From: Brenneria alni
Lineage (GTDB): Bacteria; Pseudomonadota; Gammaproteobacteria; Enterobacterales; Enterobacteriaceae
NCBI RefSeq assembly: GCF_003666245.1
Contig: NZ_MJLZ01000044.1
Location: 1 to 33,121, forward strand
Length of the DNA stretch: 33,121 nucleotides
Reading direction: 5' to 3'
The translations under genes were made by a program, and so were the position numbers. This document shows positions 22,140 to 30,892 of this stretch, piece by piece (positions within the stretch are counted from its first letter, which is position 1; every line of letters begins with the position of its first letter). The notes under the pieces are model-generated. The model did not search any database. It had not been told where the DNA came from and saw nothing but the letters and a program-made list of their open reading frames with translations.

Positions 22140-23687
22140 TCAGTCTGACAGCTTATCCGCCAATTTTTTCACCTCCGGCAAATCGCCCTTGGCAATGGCA
22201 GTCAATCGGGTGCCATAGTCTTTATCTGCTTTGTAGAAGTAGGAGAGCATGATGTTTTTGCTCTCCTTATCGGTCGTAGCCAGCGATGACCCGAGGCTGT
22301 TGACCAAATCGTTCTTCTCCTTCTCACTGTATGAACGGTAGAGATCCCCGGCTTGCTGGAAGTTTTGCTCGCGCTGGATTTTCTGCTGTACCGTGGTGCC
22401 GCTCAGTGGCGTCGAACTGTAACGTGCGGAAGTCAGTTCCTCACGCGGATAGCGACGGCTGGGCTGATAATTGACGCCTTGATCCTGTGTATCACCGCTG
22501 TTCAGGCTACCATCCTGATTACCATTGTTGACTTTCACAGTTGGCTGATTGATTGGCAGACTTAAGCCGTTGGCACCGATGCGGTACATTTGCGTATCAG
22601 CGTAAGCAAACAAACGCCCCTGAAGCAGTTTATCTTCCGACGGCTCAATGCCCGGCACCAAATTTGACGGCGCCATAGCAACTTGCTCAGTCTGTTGGAA
22701 GACATTGGTAGGATTTTTATTCAACACCATTTGACCAATTTTTCGTTCAGGAACGTCGGGCCATATTTTGGTGGCATCGAGTGGATCAAAGGCGAATTTT
22801 TCCAGATCTTCAGGTTTCAGGATCTGAATATAGAGGTCCCATTTTGGGTAATCGCCACGATTAATTGACGTCACCAAGTCTTGAGTAAGATGACTGTAAT
22901 CTTTCCCCTGAACCTCCTCAACTTGTTTTGGATCAAGGTTTTTGATTCCTTGTAATGTTTTCCAATGGAATTTCACATAGTGTACTTCACCTTTGGAATT
23001 AACAAATTTATAGGCGTGTACGCCATTACCGTCCATATTTCGATAGGAGGCGGGCGTTCCCTCATTGGAATACAACAGGGTCAATGTCCGGGTGGCTTCC
23101 GGTAAATGTGAGAAGAAATCGAAACGGCGCGAGTCGTCGTCAAGATTGGTGCGGGGATCCGGCTTGAAGGCATGTACCATATCCGGGAACTTGATGGCAT
23201 CACGGATGAAGAAAGTGGGGAAATTGTTGCCGACCAAATCCCAGTTGCCTTCCGAGGTGTAGAATTTGGTGGCGAAACCATGCGGATCGCGCAGTGTTTC
23301 TGGCGAATGATTGCCGTGTACCACGCTGGAAAAACGGACGAATACCGGCGTTTTCGTTCCTGGCTTGAATACCGCGGCGGTGGTGAGATCAGAGATATCT
23401 ACAGTTGGAGTAAACTCACCGAAAGCGCCAGTTCCACGTGCGTGCACCACACGCTCAGGGACGCGTTCACGGTCAAAACGCTGCAACTTCTGTAGTAATT
23501 GCACGTCTTGCAACAACACCGGCCCATTAACGCCTGCCGTTTGTGAATTTTGATTGTCACCCACTGGCGCACCATTATCACGGGTAAGCGTCTCTGCCAT
23601 CACCTGAGAGCTTAATAAAAGTGACGCCCAAAATATGTAACGCTTTTGGCGTGGGAATAAAACACTAACTACGCGACTATTGCTCAT
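22140..23687 (-). CDS. katB: secreted monofunctional haem catalase
   Basis: A 515-residue clade-type small-subunit catalase that disproportionates hydrogen peroxide. The N-terminus has a basic region then FWASLLLSSQVMA, a signal peptide with likely cleavage before ETLTRDNGAPVG, so the enzyme is predicted periplasmic. Active-site regions are FDRERVPERVVHARGTGAFG (catalytic His), VRFSSVVHGNHSPETLRDP, FFIRDAIKFPDMVHAFKP (distal Asn region) and the proximal haem-Tyr motif RLFAYADTQMYRIGANGL. AGAGGA lies seven bases upstream of the ATG. It forms a probable two-gene operon with ankB. The symbol follows the katB-ankB pair of pseudomonads and is by analogy. Confidence 0.93.
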   Translation of the reverse strand: MSNSRVVSVLFPRQKRYIFWASLLLSSQVMAETLTRDNGAPVGDNQNSQTAGVNGPVLLQDVQLLQKLQRFDRERVPERVVHARGTGAFGEFTPTVDISDLTTAAVFKPGTKTPVFVRFSSVVHGNHSPETLRDPHGFATKFYTSEGNWDLVGNNFPTFFIRDAIKFPDMVHAFKPDPRTNLDDDSRRFDFFSHLPEATRTLTLLYSNEGTPASYRNMDGNGVHAYKFVNSKGEVHYVKFHWKTLQGIKNLDPKQVEEVQGKDYSHLTQDLVTSINRGDYPKWDLYIQILKPEDLEKFAFDPLDATKIWPDVPERKIGQMVLNKNPTNVFQQTEQVAMAPSNLVPGIEPSEDKLLQGRLFAYADTQMYRIGANGLSLPINQPTVKVNNGNQDGSLNSGDTQDQGVNYQPSRRYPREELTSARYSSTPLSGTTVQQKIQREQNFQQAGDLYRSYSEKEKNDLVNSLGSSLATTDKESKNIMLSYFYKADKDYGTRLTAIAKGDLPEVKKLADKLSD

Positions 23688-24127
23688 TGGTTATCCTCTT
23701 TTTTTTGTGGTAAAACCTTTTACCCTGGGTAGCGCAACTCCTCATTTGCAAACAAATAGAGCGATTGTTCCGGCAGCGTTAGTGTTAAGAACGTTATCCG
23801 TCGACATGCATTTCATGTTCTTAACATGGGCCGAAAGCATGAGCAAAGAGTGAGATAAAATAGAGCTAATTGCGGAGATAGGTTGGTTTCAGAGGGAGTA
23901 TTGTTCTTTATATCCAGTTCCTTCTGAATTCATTATCCGCCAATATATTTTCTTCTTCCGTAAATTCTGACTAATGAGTTTGGCTGTTTGATATACTTTA
24001 ATCAGTTAACAAACGCTTTGAAAGGGCGTTCGCGCTATCAATGCGATAGGCAAAAGCTAACGCGACGCTTTAGAAGAATCAACACTAAACAGGGCTAGAT
24101 AAATACAAGTGGGGAAACTGCTGGTTA
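23688..24127. other. intergenic region between katB and the candidate effector gene
   Basis: This 440-base stretch has no supported gene. It contains the perfect 10-base inverted repeat described at 23783-23826 in the katB upstream region, and weak stem-loops around 24028-24063 (GCGTT/AACGC enclosing CTATC/GATAG). I see no OxyR tetra-site (ATAG/CTAT spacing) that I would defend, and no T-tailed terminator for the 24128 gene. Confidence 0.7.
23783..23826. promoter_or_regulatory. 10-base perfect inverted repeat upstream of katB
   Basis: TGTTAAGAAC (23783-23792) and GTTCTTAACA (23817-23826) are exact inverted repeats separated by 24 bases, about 95-140 bases upstream of the katB start. The spacing suits two operator half-sites more than an RNA hairpin. 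No regulator can be named from sequence. Confidence 0.5.
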
Positions 24128-24793
24128 TCATCGAGGCGGGCGTATTAGCTCCCTGACAAACTTGAAGCTGCCATCATTATTCACTACTGCGCCAAGCGGC
24201 CCGTTTCGCTCACTGCCACCACCCGTTTCATTAATGTCTATCGGCACATCCAGCGCACTCAACACAGTTTCGACAGCGCTCACTTTTTGCATACTTGAAC
24301 GGGATGTGTCATCGCCGCCGTGGAGCGCCGCTCTTACTTCATATCCATCACTTTGTAAATTTTTGACATAATCCCCGATTTTCCATTGAGCACGACTGTT
24401 TTCGGGCATGACGTGAAAAACACGCACTTTCGATTCCGAAGACTTGGTTCCCCCAACTGCGACCCCTAAACAGAGATCCATCCCATCAGTCAGGCATAAT
24501 ACGCCTGGTTTTGATGTACCTGTCGAGGCCAAACCTGCAGGCGTAGTTGAATACCCCACTCCCTTGATCTCATATGAGCGATTCAGTTCAAACTGACGCA
24601 AAGTGGTAAATGGCGATGTCGGACGCTTAATTCGACTGGAAGCAAGTCTGGCTGGAAAAGGCTCTTCATTATCTCGATTCTTCAATGGTGCCCCAGGATG
24701 GCTTCTGGCAGCCTGGTTTTGTGCTGAAGTGCTTTTCTGTAAGGGAGGGTATTCGGCTGGATTGTAAAAATATCTATTTATCGCGCTAGTCAT
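24128..24793 (-). CDS. candidate type III effector with CheD-like deamidase domain
   Basis: A 221-residue protein I cannot assign to a named family. Residues 1-75 are polar and Ser/Pro/Asn/Gln-rich with no acidic residue in the first 12 and Ala at position 4, features of type III secretion signals. Residues 96-215 resemble the glutamine deamidase CheD by eye: PGVLCLTDGMDLCLGVAV with Thr102 six residues before Cys108, as CheD has T-x5-C; FHVMPEN with His127 as CheD has AHVMLPD; then HGGDD, VETVLSALDVPIDINETGGGS and a DGSFKFVRE end, parallel to the CheD VEAVKKHL...DTGGNR...VRK tail. No chemotaxis gene is nearby. The ATG follows AAAGGA by eight bases, and an hrp box-like sequence lies 114-141 bases upstream. 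Secretion and deamidation are inference. A weak alternative is an unrelated secreted protein with chance similarity. Confidence 0.6.
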   Translation of the reverse strand: MTSAINRYFYNPAEYPPLQKSTSAQNQAARSHPGAPLKNRDNEEPFPARLASSRIKRPTSPFTTLRQFELNRSYEIKGVGYSTTPAGLASTGTSKPGVLCLTDGMDLCLGVAVGGTKSSESKVRVFHVMPENSRAQWKIGDYVKNLQSDGYEVRAALHGGDDTSRSSMQKVSAVETVLSALDVPIDINETGGGSERNGPLGAVVNNDGSFKFVRELIRPPR

Positions 24794-24906
24794 GTATAAA
24801 TCCTTTATTTTTAATGCGTTAAATAATCAACAAATCTTTCAGAGTGATATAAATTGTCAACGTTAAAGCAACTTCACTTTATATTTTTCCTGAAGTTACG
24901 TTCAAA

Positions 24907-24934
24907 TAAGTGACTGATAGTGGTGAGGAGTTCC
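24907..24934 (-). promoter_or_regulatory. hrp box-like HrpL promoter
   Basis: Read leftward the sequence is GGAACT, 15 bases, then TCACTTA, against the HrpL consensus GGAACC-N15/16-CCACNNA: 9 of 11 fixed-position bases agree and the spacing is exact. It lies upstream of, and points at, the candidate effector gene. The last C of GGAACC and the first C of CCAC are the mismatches. Confidence 0.55.
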
Positions 24935-25040
24935 AGATTGTGAGAAAGAATATTTCAGACTGAGGCTGGCCGAATTATTGACGTGAAGAATTTACGAAGA
25001 AGCGATCGACTGGCAATCAACAAAAATCACCCTATGTTAA

Positions 25041-25077
25041 AAAGAAAAACCGGTTAAACGAGTTGTCTAACCGGTTT
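25041..25077 (-). terminator. terminator after ihfB
   Basis: AAACCGGTTA (25047-25056) and TAACCGGTTT (25068-25077) form a 10-base-pair stem; read leftward it is followed by TTCTTTTT. It lies about 60 bases past the ihfB stop and marks the boundary between the core cluster and the accessory region. Confidence 0.88.
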
Positions 25078-25137
25078 GATATTCAGCGTTGTTTTTACAA
25101 TCGAAAACCCGCGCTAACAATGCGTTATGGCAAAAAT

Positions 25138-25422
25138 TTATCCGTAGATATTGGCGCGGTCACGCAGTTCCTTACCTGGCTTGAAGTGAGGGACATACTT
25201 ACCTTCCAGCTCAACTTTCTCACCCGTTTTTGGATTGCGCCCAACACGAGGTGCACGGTAGTGAAGTGAAAAACTGCCGAACCCACGGATCTCAATACGA
25301 TCGCCTTCAGCCAGCGTCGTGGCCATCTGCTCGAGCATCTCTTTCACTGCATCCTCAACCAGTTTGGCTGGGATATGAGATTGCTGTCCAGCAAGTCTTT
25401 CAATAAGTTCAGACTTGGTCAT
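25138..25422 (-). CDS. ihfB: integration host factor subunit beta
   Basis: IhfB pairs with IhfA to bind and sharply bend DNA in recombination, replication and promoter control. It is 94 residues, starts [20 protein letters not shown], and has the DNA-intercalating arm [15 protein letters not shown] and the core [15 protein letters not shown] 25422 follows TTGGAGGAACC; the longer frame upstream is not the family start. It follows rpsA, as in E. coli, but its usual downstream neighbour comEC is 16.7 kb away. Confidence 0.98.
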   Translation of the reverse strand: MTKSELIERLAGQQSHIPAKLVEDAVKEMLEQMATTLAEGDRIEIRGFGSFSLHYRAPRVGRNPKTGEKVELEGKYVPHFKPGKELRDRANIYG

Positions 25423-25482
25423 GGTTCCTCCAAGTATGTGATTACATGAATAACCACAATAACTTACTACCGTTTCAAGAGC

Positions 25483-25500
25483 GAGCAACCAACGTTGCTC
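25483..25500 (-). promoter_or_regulatory. stem-loop between rpsA and ihfB
   Basis: GAGCAAC (25483-25489) and GTTGCTC (25494-25500) form a 7-base-pair hairpin with a four-base loop, 15 bases after the rpsA stop. Without a T run it is more likely a partial terminator or processing/stability element. Confidence 0.45.
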
Positions 25501-25514
25501 ACCCCACCTTTATA

Positions 25515-27188
25515 TTACTCGCCTTTCGCTGCCTTGAAAGCTTCAGCCATAGCGCTGGAGAAGTTGCTTTCTTCCTGTTTGGTATTAACAGTGGTGATAG
25601 CGTCTTTCTCGTCTGCTTCATCCTTAGCACGAACAGACAGGCTGACAACACGGTTTTTACGATCAACACCCGTGTATTTCGCTTCTACGCTGTCACCAAC
25701 GTTCAATACCAGCGTTGCATCTTCAATGCGATCGCGGGAAGCTTCAGAAGCGCGTAGATAGCCTTCTACGCCGTCCGCTAATTCAACTGTAGCACCTTTG
25801 GCGTCAACTGCAGTAACTTTACCTGTAACAATCGCACCTTTCTTGTTTACAGACAGGTAGTTATTGAACGGGTCTTCAGACAGTTGTTTCACGCCCAGGG
25901 AGATGCGTTCACGCTCTGCGTCAACCTGCAACACCACTGCGGCGATCTCATCACCTTTCTTGTATTCGCGAACGGCTTCTTCGCCAGCCACGTTCCAAGA
26001 GATGTCGGACAGGTGAACCAGACCGTCGATACCGCCGTCAAGACCGATGAAGATACCGAAATCAGTGATGGACTTGATCTTACCTTCAACGCGGTCGCCT
26101 TTGTTGTGGGTTTCAGCAAATTGCTGCCACGGATTGGCTTTGCATTGTTTCAGACCCAGGGAGATACGACGACGTTCTTCATCGATGTCCAGAACCATAA
26201 CTTCCACTACGTCACCAACGTTAACAACTTTGGACGGATGGATGTTTTTGTTGGTCCAATCCATTTCTGAAACGTGTACCAGACCTTCAACGCCTTCTTC
26301 GATCTCAACGAAGCAACCGTAGTCAGTCAGATTGGTTACGCGGCCAGTCAGACGAGTACTTTCCGGGTAACGTTTAGCGATAGCAACCCACGGATCTTCG
26401 CCCAGTTGTTTCAGGCCCAGAGAAACACGAGTACGTTCACGGTCGAATTTCAACACTTTAACCGTAATTTCGTCGCCCACATTGACGATTTCGCTCGGAT
26501 GTTTAACACGCTTCCAAGCCATATCAGTAATATGCAGCAGGCCGTCAACGCCACCCAGATCAACGAATGCACCGTAGTCAGTAAGGTTTTTAACGATACC
26601 TTTAACTTCCATGCCTTCCTGCAGGTTTTCCAGCAGTTGATCACGTTCAGCGCTGTTTTCAGATTCGATAACCGCCCGGCGGGAAACAACAACGTTGTTG
26701 CGCTTCTGATCCAGCTTGATAACTTTGAACTCAAGCTCTTTGCCTTCCAGATGCAGCGTGTCACGTACCGGACGAACGTCTACCAGAGAACCGGGCAGGA
26801 ACGCACGAATGCCGTTCAGCTCAACAGTGAAACCGCCCTTCACTTTACCGTTGATAACACCGGTAACAGTTGCAGCTTCTTCATAAGCTTTTTCAAGCAT
26901 CAGCCATGCTTCATGACGTTTAGCTTTTTCACGGGACAGCAGCGTTTCACCGAAGCCATCTTCAACAGCATCCAGCGCGACGTCTACTTCATCGCCAACC
27001 TGAATTTCCAGTTCACCCTGTGCGTTTTTGAATTGCTCTACCGGAATGGCGGATTCAGATTTCAGACCGGCGTCAACCAGTACGACATCTTTATCAATAG
27101 CAACCACAACACCGCGAACGATGGAACCAGGACGGGTTTCGATTTCTTTCAGGGATTCTTCAAAGAGTTGAGCAAAAGATTCAGTCAT
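25515..27188 (-). CDS. rpsA: 30S ribosomal protein S1
   Basis: Ribosomal protein S1 binds mRNA leaders and helps unfold and load them on the 30S subunit. Six S1/OB repeats span the protein (roughly 21-87, 105-171, 192-260, 277-347, 364-434, 451-520), seen as repeated VxGxVxxLTDYGxFV and GLVHxS motifs. ATG 27188 ([17 protein letters not shown]) gives 557 residues, the E. coli length; a 12-codon extension is the leader. That leader shows no clear Shine-Dalgarno, consistent with the known S1-autoregulated, structured rpsA start. It lies downstream of cmk. Confidence 0.98.
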   Translation of the reverse strand: MTESFAQLFEESLKEIETRPGSIVRGVVVAIDKDVVLVDAGLKSESAIPVEQFKNAQGELEIQVGDEVDVALDAVEDGFGETLLSREKAKRHEAWLMLEKAYEEAATVTGVINGKVKGGFTVELNGIRAFLPGSLVDVRPVRDTLHLEGKELEFKVIKLDQKRNNVVVSRRAVIESENSAERDQLLENLQEGMEVKGIVKNLTDYGAFVDLGGVDGLLHITDMAWKRVKHPSEIVNVGDEITVKVLKFDRERTRVSLGLKQLGEDPWVAIAKRYPESTRLTGRVTNLTDYGCFVEIEEGVEGLVHVSEMDWTNKNIHPSKVVNVGDVVEVMVLDIDEERRRISLGLKQCKANPWQQFAETHNKGDRVEGKIKSITDFGIFIGLDGGIDGLVHLSDISWNVAGEEAVREYKKGDEIAAVVLQVDAERERISLGVKQLSEDPFNNYLSVNKKGAIVTGKVTAVDAKGATVELADGVEGYLRASEASRDRIEDATLVLNVGDSVEAKYTGVDRKNRVVSLSVRAKDEADEKDAITTVNTKQEESNFSSAMAEAFKAAKGE

Positions 27189-27306
27189 GTTGATAATCTT
27201 AGGAGTCTTCAATTTAACGTCCATCTGGCATCCTGCTCGATGGGGTTGTTTAACATGCCCCGCTGTGCATCCTTACAGCAAGGTAAAATTCATTTATTTA
27301 TGTGCA

Positions 27307-27984
27307 TTACGCCAACACTTCACGGGCATACGCCAGCGCACGCGCAATCACTTCATCAATTGTCATTGCCGTTGAATCGAGCACCAGCGCATCAGCTGCT
27401 GGCACCAACGGCGCAACGGGCCGATTACGGTCGCGATCGTCGCGTTCCCTTATCTCGGACAAAAGACGTTCAAAGTTAACACTAAAGCCTTTCGCCTGCA
27501 ACTGTAGCATACGTCGTTGTGCACGCTCTTCTGCGCTTGCATCGAGGAAAATCTTGACCGGCGCATCGGGAAACACCACGGTTCCCATATCGCGGCCATC
27601 GGCAATCAGTCCCGGCGCCTCACGAAAAGCCCGCTGCCGACGCAATAATGCTTCCCGAACCCGGGGAAACGCTGCTGCCAGCGACGCGGTATTGCCGACG
27701 TCTTCTGTGCGGATTTCATGACTGACGTCCTCACCTTCCAAAACCACCTTTAACTGCCCGTCTTCAGAGATAAAGCGCACATCGAGGTGGGAGGCCAAAG
27801 GCACCAGCGCTTCTTCTGAATGGATATCCACCTGATGATGTAAAGCGGCCAGTGCCAAAACACGATAAATCGCCCCCGAATCCAGCAAGTTCCACTGTAA
27901 TGCTTCTGCCAGCGCTTTGCATAAAGTCCCTTTGCCCGCGCCACTCGGTCCGTCAACCGTTATTACCGGTGCAGTCACCGTCAT
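27307..27984 (-). CDS. cmk: cytidylate kinase
   Basis: Cmk phosphorylates CMP and dCMP with ATP, recycling nucleotides from RNA and lipid turnover. The P-loop [10 protein letters not shown] is at residues 11-20, followed by [28 protein letters not shown] (nucleotide-binding Arg/Asp) and [13 protein letters not shown] (LID region). It has 225 residues against 227 in E. coli. GAGAGA lies upstream of the ATG. It keeps the conserved aroA-cmk-rpsA order. Confidence 0.97.
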   Translation of the reverse strand: MTVTAPVITVDGPSGAGKGTLCKALAEALQWNLLDSGAIYRVLALAALHHQVDIHSEEALVPLASHLDVRFISEDGQLKVVLEGEDVSHEIRTEDVGNTASLAAAFPRVREALLRRQRAFREAPGLIADGRDMGTVVFPDAPVKIFLDASAEERAQRRMLQLQAKGFSVNFERLLSEIRERDDRDRNRPVAPLVPAADALVLDSTAMTIDEVIARALAYAREVLA

Positions 27985-28105
27985 TTCTCTCTCCTATATA
28001 CAGGGAATTCCGTTGATGTCATTCACGACACTGCGGTGCTTCATTATACGCATCAACGGGGGAAAAGGTTATAGCAATGCCAAACTGAGGGGAAAATCAG
28101 AAAGT

Positions 28106-28163
28106 ACCTGCTTTATTAAAAAGCAGGTTTTGAAAGGATGAGGCACGGCTCAGACACCGTGCC
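28106..28163 (-). terminator. tandem stem-loops after aroA
   Basis: GGCACGG (28142-28148) pairs with CCGTGCC (28157-28163), and ACCTGCTTT (28106-28114) pairs with AAAGCAGGT (28120-28128). The first lies just past the aroA stop (28178) and is followed leftward by TCATCCTTTC. Together they are the likely end of the serC-aroA transcript or a partial terminator before cmk. Confidence 0.6.
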
Positions 28164-28177
28164 CTGATGCGAAATGA

Positions 28178-29467
28178 CTATGCCGGTTCACTCAGCCGGG
28201 CAAGTTGTTCAAAGTAATCCGGGAACGTTTTGGCTGTGCATTTGGGATCCATAATGGTAACTGGCGTATCCGACAAGGCGACCAGCGAAAAACACATAGC
28301 CATGCGGTGATCGTTATACGTCTCTATTTCGGCAAATTTCAGCTTTTCAGGCGGCGTGATGCAAATATAGTCCTCACCTTCCTCCACCTGTGCGCCAACT
28401 TTGCGCAACTCAATCGCCATCGCCGCAAGGCGATCAGTTTCTTTTACCCGCCAGTTATAAATATTCCGCAGCGTGGTGGCGCCACCCTTTGCAAACAGCG
28501 CTGTCGTCGCAATCGTCATAGCGGCATCAGGAATGTGATTCATATCCATATCAATCGCATGAAGTTCACCTCGCTGGCATTCAATATAGTCATCACCCCA
28601 GCGGATTTTTGCTCCCATCTTTTCCAATACATCGGCAAAACGGACATCGCCCTGAACACTGGCGCGGCCCACGCCGGTAACGCGTACCGTACCGCCCCTG
28701 ATGGCGCCTGCCGCCAGAAAATAAGACGCCGAGGAGGCGTCCCCCTCCACCAGATAATCGCCTGGAGCACGGTACTGCTGCCGCCCTGAGACAGAAAACC
28801 GCCGGTAATTATCGTTACGCACATCGATACCGAACGTTTTCATCATATTCAACGTGATATCGATATACGGTTTGGACACCAAATCGCCCTGAATGCGGAT
28901 ATCGGTATCCTGAGGCGCCAGAGGTGCCGTCATCAGCAACGCAGTCAGAAATTGACTGGATACGCTGCCGTCAACACGGATGTCACCCCCTTGAAACCCA
29001 CCGTGCAAGCGCAATGGCGGGTAGTTCTCCTGCTCCAGATAATCCACTTTCGCGCCGCCCTGACGCAAAGCGTCAACCAGATGACCGATAGGACGTTCTT
29101 TCATCCGCGGTTCACCCGTCAGAGTGATATCGCCTTCGGTCAGGCATAACGCCGCCGCGAGGGGACGCATGGCAGTTCCCGCATTCCCCAGAAATAGCTC
29201 AAGGGGTTGCTGCGCTTTCAGCGCACCGCCTAATCCTGTGATTTCACACTGGGTTCGACTGGAAGATAGATGATAAGTCACACCCAATGCCTGTAGCGCA
29301 TTCAGCATATGGCGAACATCATCGCTATCGAGCAAATTCGTCAGCCGCGTTGTCCCTTCAGACAATGCCGCCAGTAAAAGCGCACGGTTCGATACGCTTT
29401 TTGAACCAGGGAGATTAATCGTGCCGTTAATCAATTTAACCGGCTGTAGGGTCAGGGATTCCTGCAT
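28178..29467 (-). CDS. aroA: EPSP synthase (3-phosphoshikimate 1-carboxyvinyltransferase)
   Basis: AroA joins shikimate 3-phosphate and PEP to give EPSP in the shikimate pathway. Class I hallmarks are present: [26 protein letters not shown] (the class I, glyphosate-sensitive-type loop), [46 protein letters not shown] and [15 protein letters not shown] 29467 ([12 protein letters not shown]) gives 429 residues, close to 427 in E. coli; the upstream in-frame ATG at 29524 would translate a terminator-like hairpin. It is downstream of serC by about 90 bases. Confidence 0.97.
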   Translation of the reverse strand: MQESLTLQPVKLINGTINLPGSKSVSNRALLLAALSEGTTRLTNLLDSDDVRHMLNALQALGVTYHLSSSRTQCEITGLGGALKAQQPLELFLGNAGTAMRPLAAALCLTEGDITLTGEPRMKERPIGHLVDALRQGGAKVDYLEQENYPPLRLHGGFQGGDIRVDGSVSSQFLTALLMTAPLAPQDTDIRIQGDLVSKPYIDITLNMMKTFGIDVRNDNYRRFSVSGRQQYRAPGDYLVEGDASSASYFLAAGAIRGGTVRVTGVGRASVQGDVRFADVLEKMGAKIRWGDDYIECQRGELHAIDMDMNHIPDAAMTIATTALFAKGGATTLRNIYNWRVKETDRLAAMAIELRKVGAQVEEGEDYICITPPEKLKFAEIETYNDHRMAMCFSLVALSDTPVTIMDPKCTAKTFPDYFEQLARLSEPA

Positions 29468-29499
29468 GTGAAACTTATTCTCCAAACGTGAACACAGAA

Positions 29500-29522
29500 A
29501 CCCCGGTATTACCGGGGTTTTC
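29500..29522 (-). terminator. serC-aroA intercistronic hairpin
   Basis: The arms AAACCCCGGTA and TACCGGGGTTT form a strong palindrome in the serC-aroA gap, with a short T run on the leftward strand. It resembles the partial terminator known between serC and aroA in enterobacteria, which lowers aroA expression relative to serC. Confidence 0.75.
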
Positions 29523-29558
29523 ATCAGTCATTAACAACCGGCTTCTGTCTGACAGGCC

Positions 29559-30644
29559 TTACCCGTGACGGCGTTCAAAATCCGCCATGAACTCCGTCAG
29601 CGCTTTAACGCCCGCCAGCGGCATCGCGTTATAAATAGATGCACGCATACCCCCTACGGCACGGTGTCCTTTCAGCGCATGGAGACCAGCAGCCTGAGCT
29701 TCCTCCAGGAACACTTTATCCAGATCGGCATTAGCCAGCAGGAAAGGCACATTCATGCGGGAACGGTTAGCCACGGCAACATCATTGCGATAGAAATTGC
29801 TGTTATCAATCGTCCCGTAAAGCAGGTCTGCTTTGTCCTGGTTGCGTTTTTCCATTTCCACCAGGCCGCCCTGCTCTTTCAGCCACTTGAAGACCATGCC
29901 GGAAAGATACCAGGCAAAGGTTGGCGGGGTGTTGAACATGGAGTCATTGTCAGACAGGATTTTATAATCAAGAATAGATGGCAGTTCACGACGTGCATTG
30001 CCCAGTAAATCATCACGCACAATAACCAGCGTTAACCCTGCCGGGCCAATATTTTTCTGAGCACCGGCATAGATCACACCATAGCGGCTGACATCAATAG
30101 GGCGGGATAAAATACTGGAAGAGAAGTCCGCAACCACCACTTTATCGCCAAAATCCGGTGTTTCTTCGATGGCTAGCCCATCGATGGTTTCATTAGGACA
30201 ATAATGAACAAACGCGGAATTATCAGACAGTTCCCATTCACGCATTGGTTTTACGCTACGCTGCCCCTCTGCGCGTGTTTTTACATCGACGACATTCGGG
30301 GTGCAGTATTTTTCTGCTTCTTTCACCGCACTGTGCGCCCAATAACCGCCGTCAATATAGTCAGCCTGCGTTTTATCCCCTAACAGATTGAGCGGTACAG
30401 CGGCAAACTGCGCGCGAGCGCCACCATGACAGAAAAGCACTTTATAGTTGGAGGGGATTTTCAGCAAATCACGTAAATCCTGTTCAGATTCCGTGGCGAC
30501 CTGCATGAACTCTTTACTGCGATGGCTGATTTCCATTACCGATGTGCCCAGGCCATGCCAATTGCATAATTCCTGTTCAGCCCGACGTAATACTTCAACC
30601 GGCAGCATCGCTGGACCGGCGCTAAAATTAAAAACCTGAGTCAT
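29559..30644 (-). CDS. serC: phosphoserine/phosphohydroxythreonine aminotransferase
   Basis: SerC is a PLP transaminase that makes 3-phosphoserine for serine synthesis and phosphohydroxythreonine for vitamin B6. Motifs are [56 protein letters not shown] and the PLP lysine in [14 protein letters not shown], with [11 protein letters not shown] near the end. The length is 361 residues (362 in E. coli). ATG 30644 follows TGAGGGGAAATG. Its gene order serC-aroA-cmk-rpsA-ihfB is fully conserved. Confidence 0.98.
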   Translation of the reverse strand: MTQVFNFSAGPAMLPVEVLRRAEQELCNWHGLGTSVMEISHRSKEFMQVATESEQDLRDLLKIPSNYKVLFCHGGARAQFAAVPLNLLGDKTQADYIDGGYWAHSAVKEAEKYCTPNVVDVKTRAEGQRSVKPMREWELSDNSAFVHYCPNETIDGLAIEETPDFGDKVVVADFSSSILSRPIDVSRYGVIYAGAQKNIGPAGLTLVIVRDDLLGNARRELPSILDYKILSDNDSMFNTPPTFAWYLSGMVFKWLKEQGGLVEMEKRNQDKADLLYGTIDNSNFYRNDVAVANRSRMNVPFLLANADLDKVFLEEAQAAGLHALKGHRAVGGMRASIYNAMPLAGVKALTEFMADFERRHG

Positions 30645-30892
30645 TTCCCCTCACCACATCTTAAAAAATAGCGATTATTTTATCACAATGATTCGAAACA
30701 CACTGTTTACCTGATATCGGTTTTATCACTCGTCACCCGTGGCTGCAATGCTTATTGCGCGTTGCCACACAAAACCCCCGTTGCTGACGGTATGCCTCAA
30801 CCCATGTTATCAGTCTGTTATAGAATGAATAGAGTCCGCGGCCAAAAGCCCGTATCATGCACGTCCTGTTCAAACACGCAAAAGTGAAAACC

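Noticed and set aside
24028-24063. Nested stem-loops downstream of the candidate effector (GCGTT/AACGC, CTATC/GATAG)
   Set aside because: Stems are only five base pairs each, there is no T run, and the fold is not clearly better than chance.
24950-25035. Possible gene remnant reading RIYEEAIDWQ between the hrp box and the ihfB terminator
   Set aside because: The frame is short, interrupted by a stop, and I recognise no family in it.
26274-27479. A 401-codon open frame on the plus strand opposite rpsA
   Set aside because: It is antisense to the strongly conserved rpsA, has low-complexity Phe/Asn/Gln composition typical of a mirror frame, and has no ribosome site; the codon bias of rpsA explains it.
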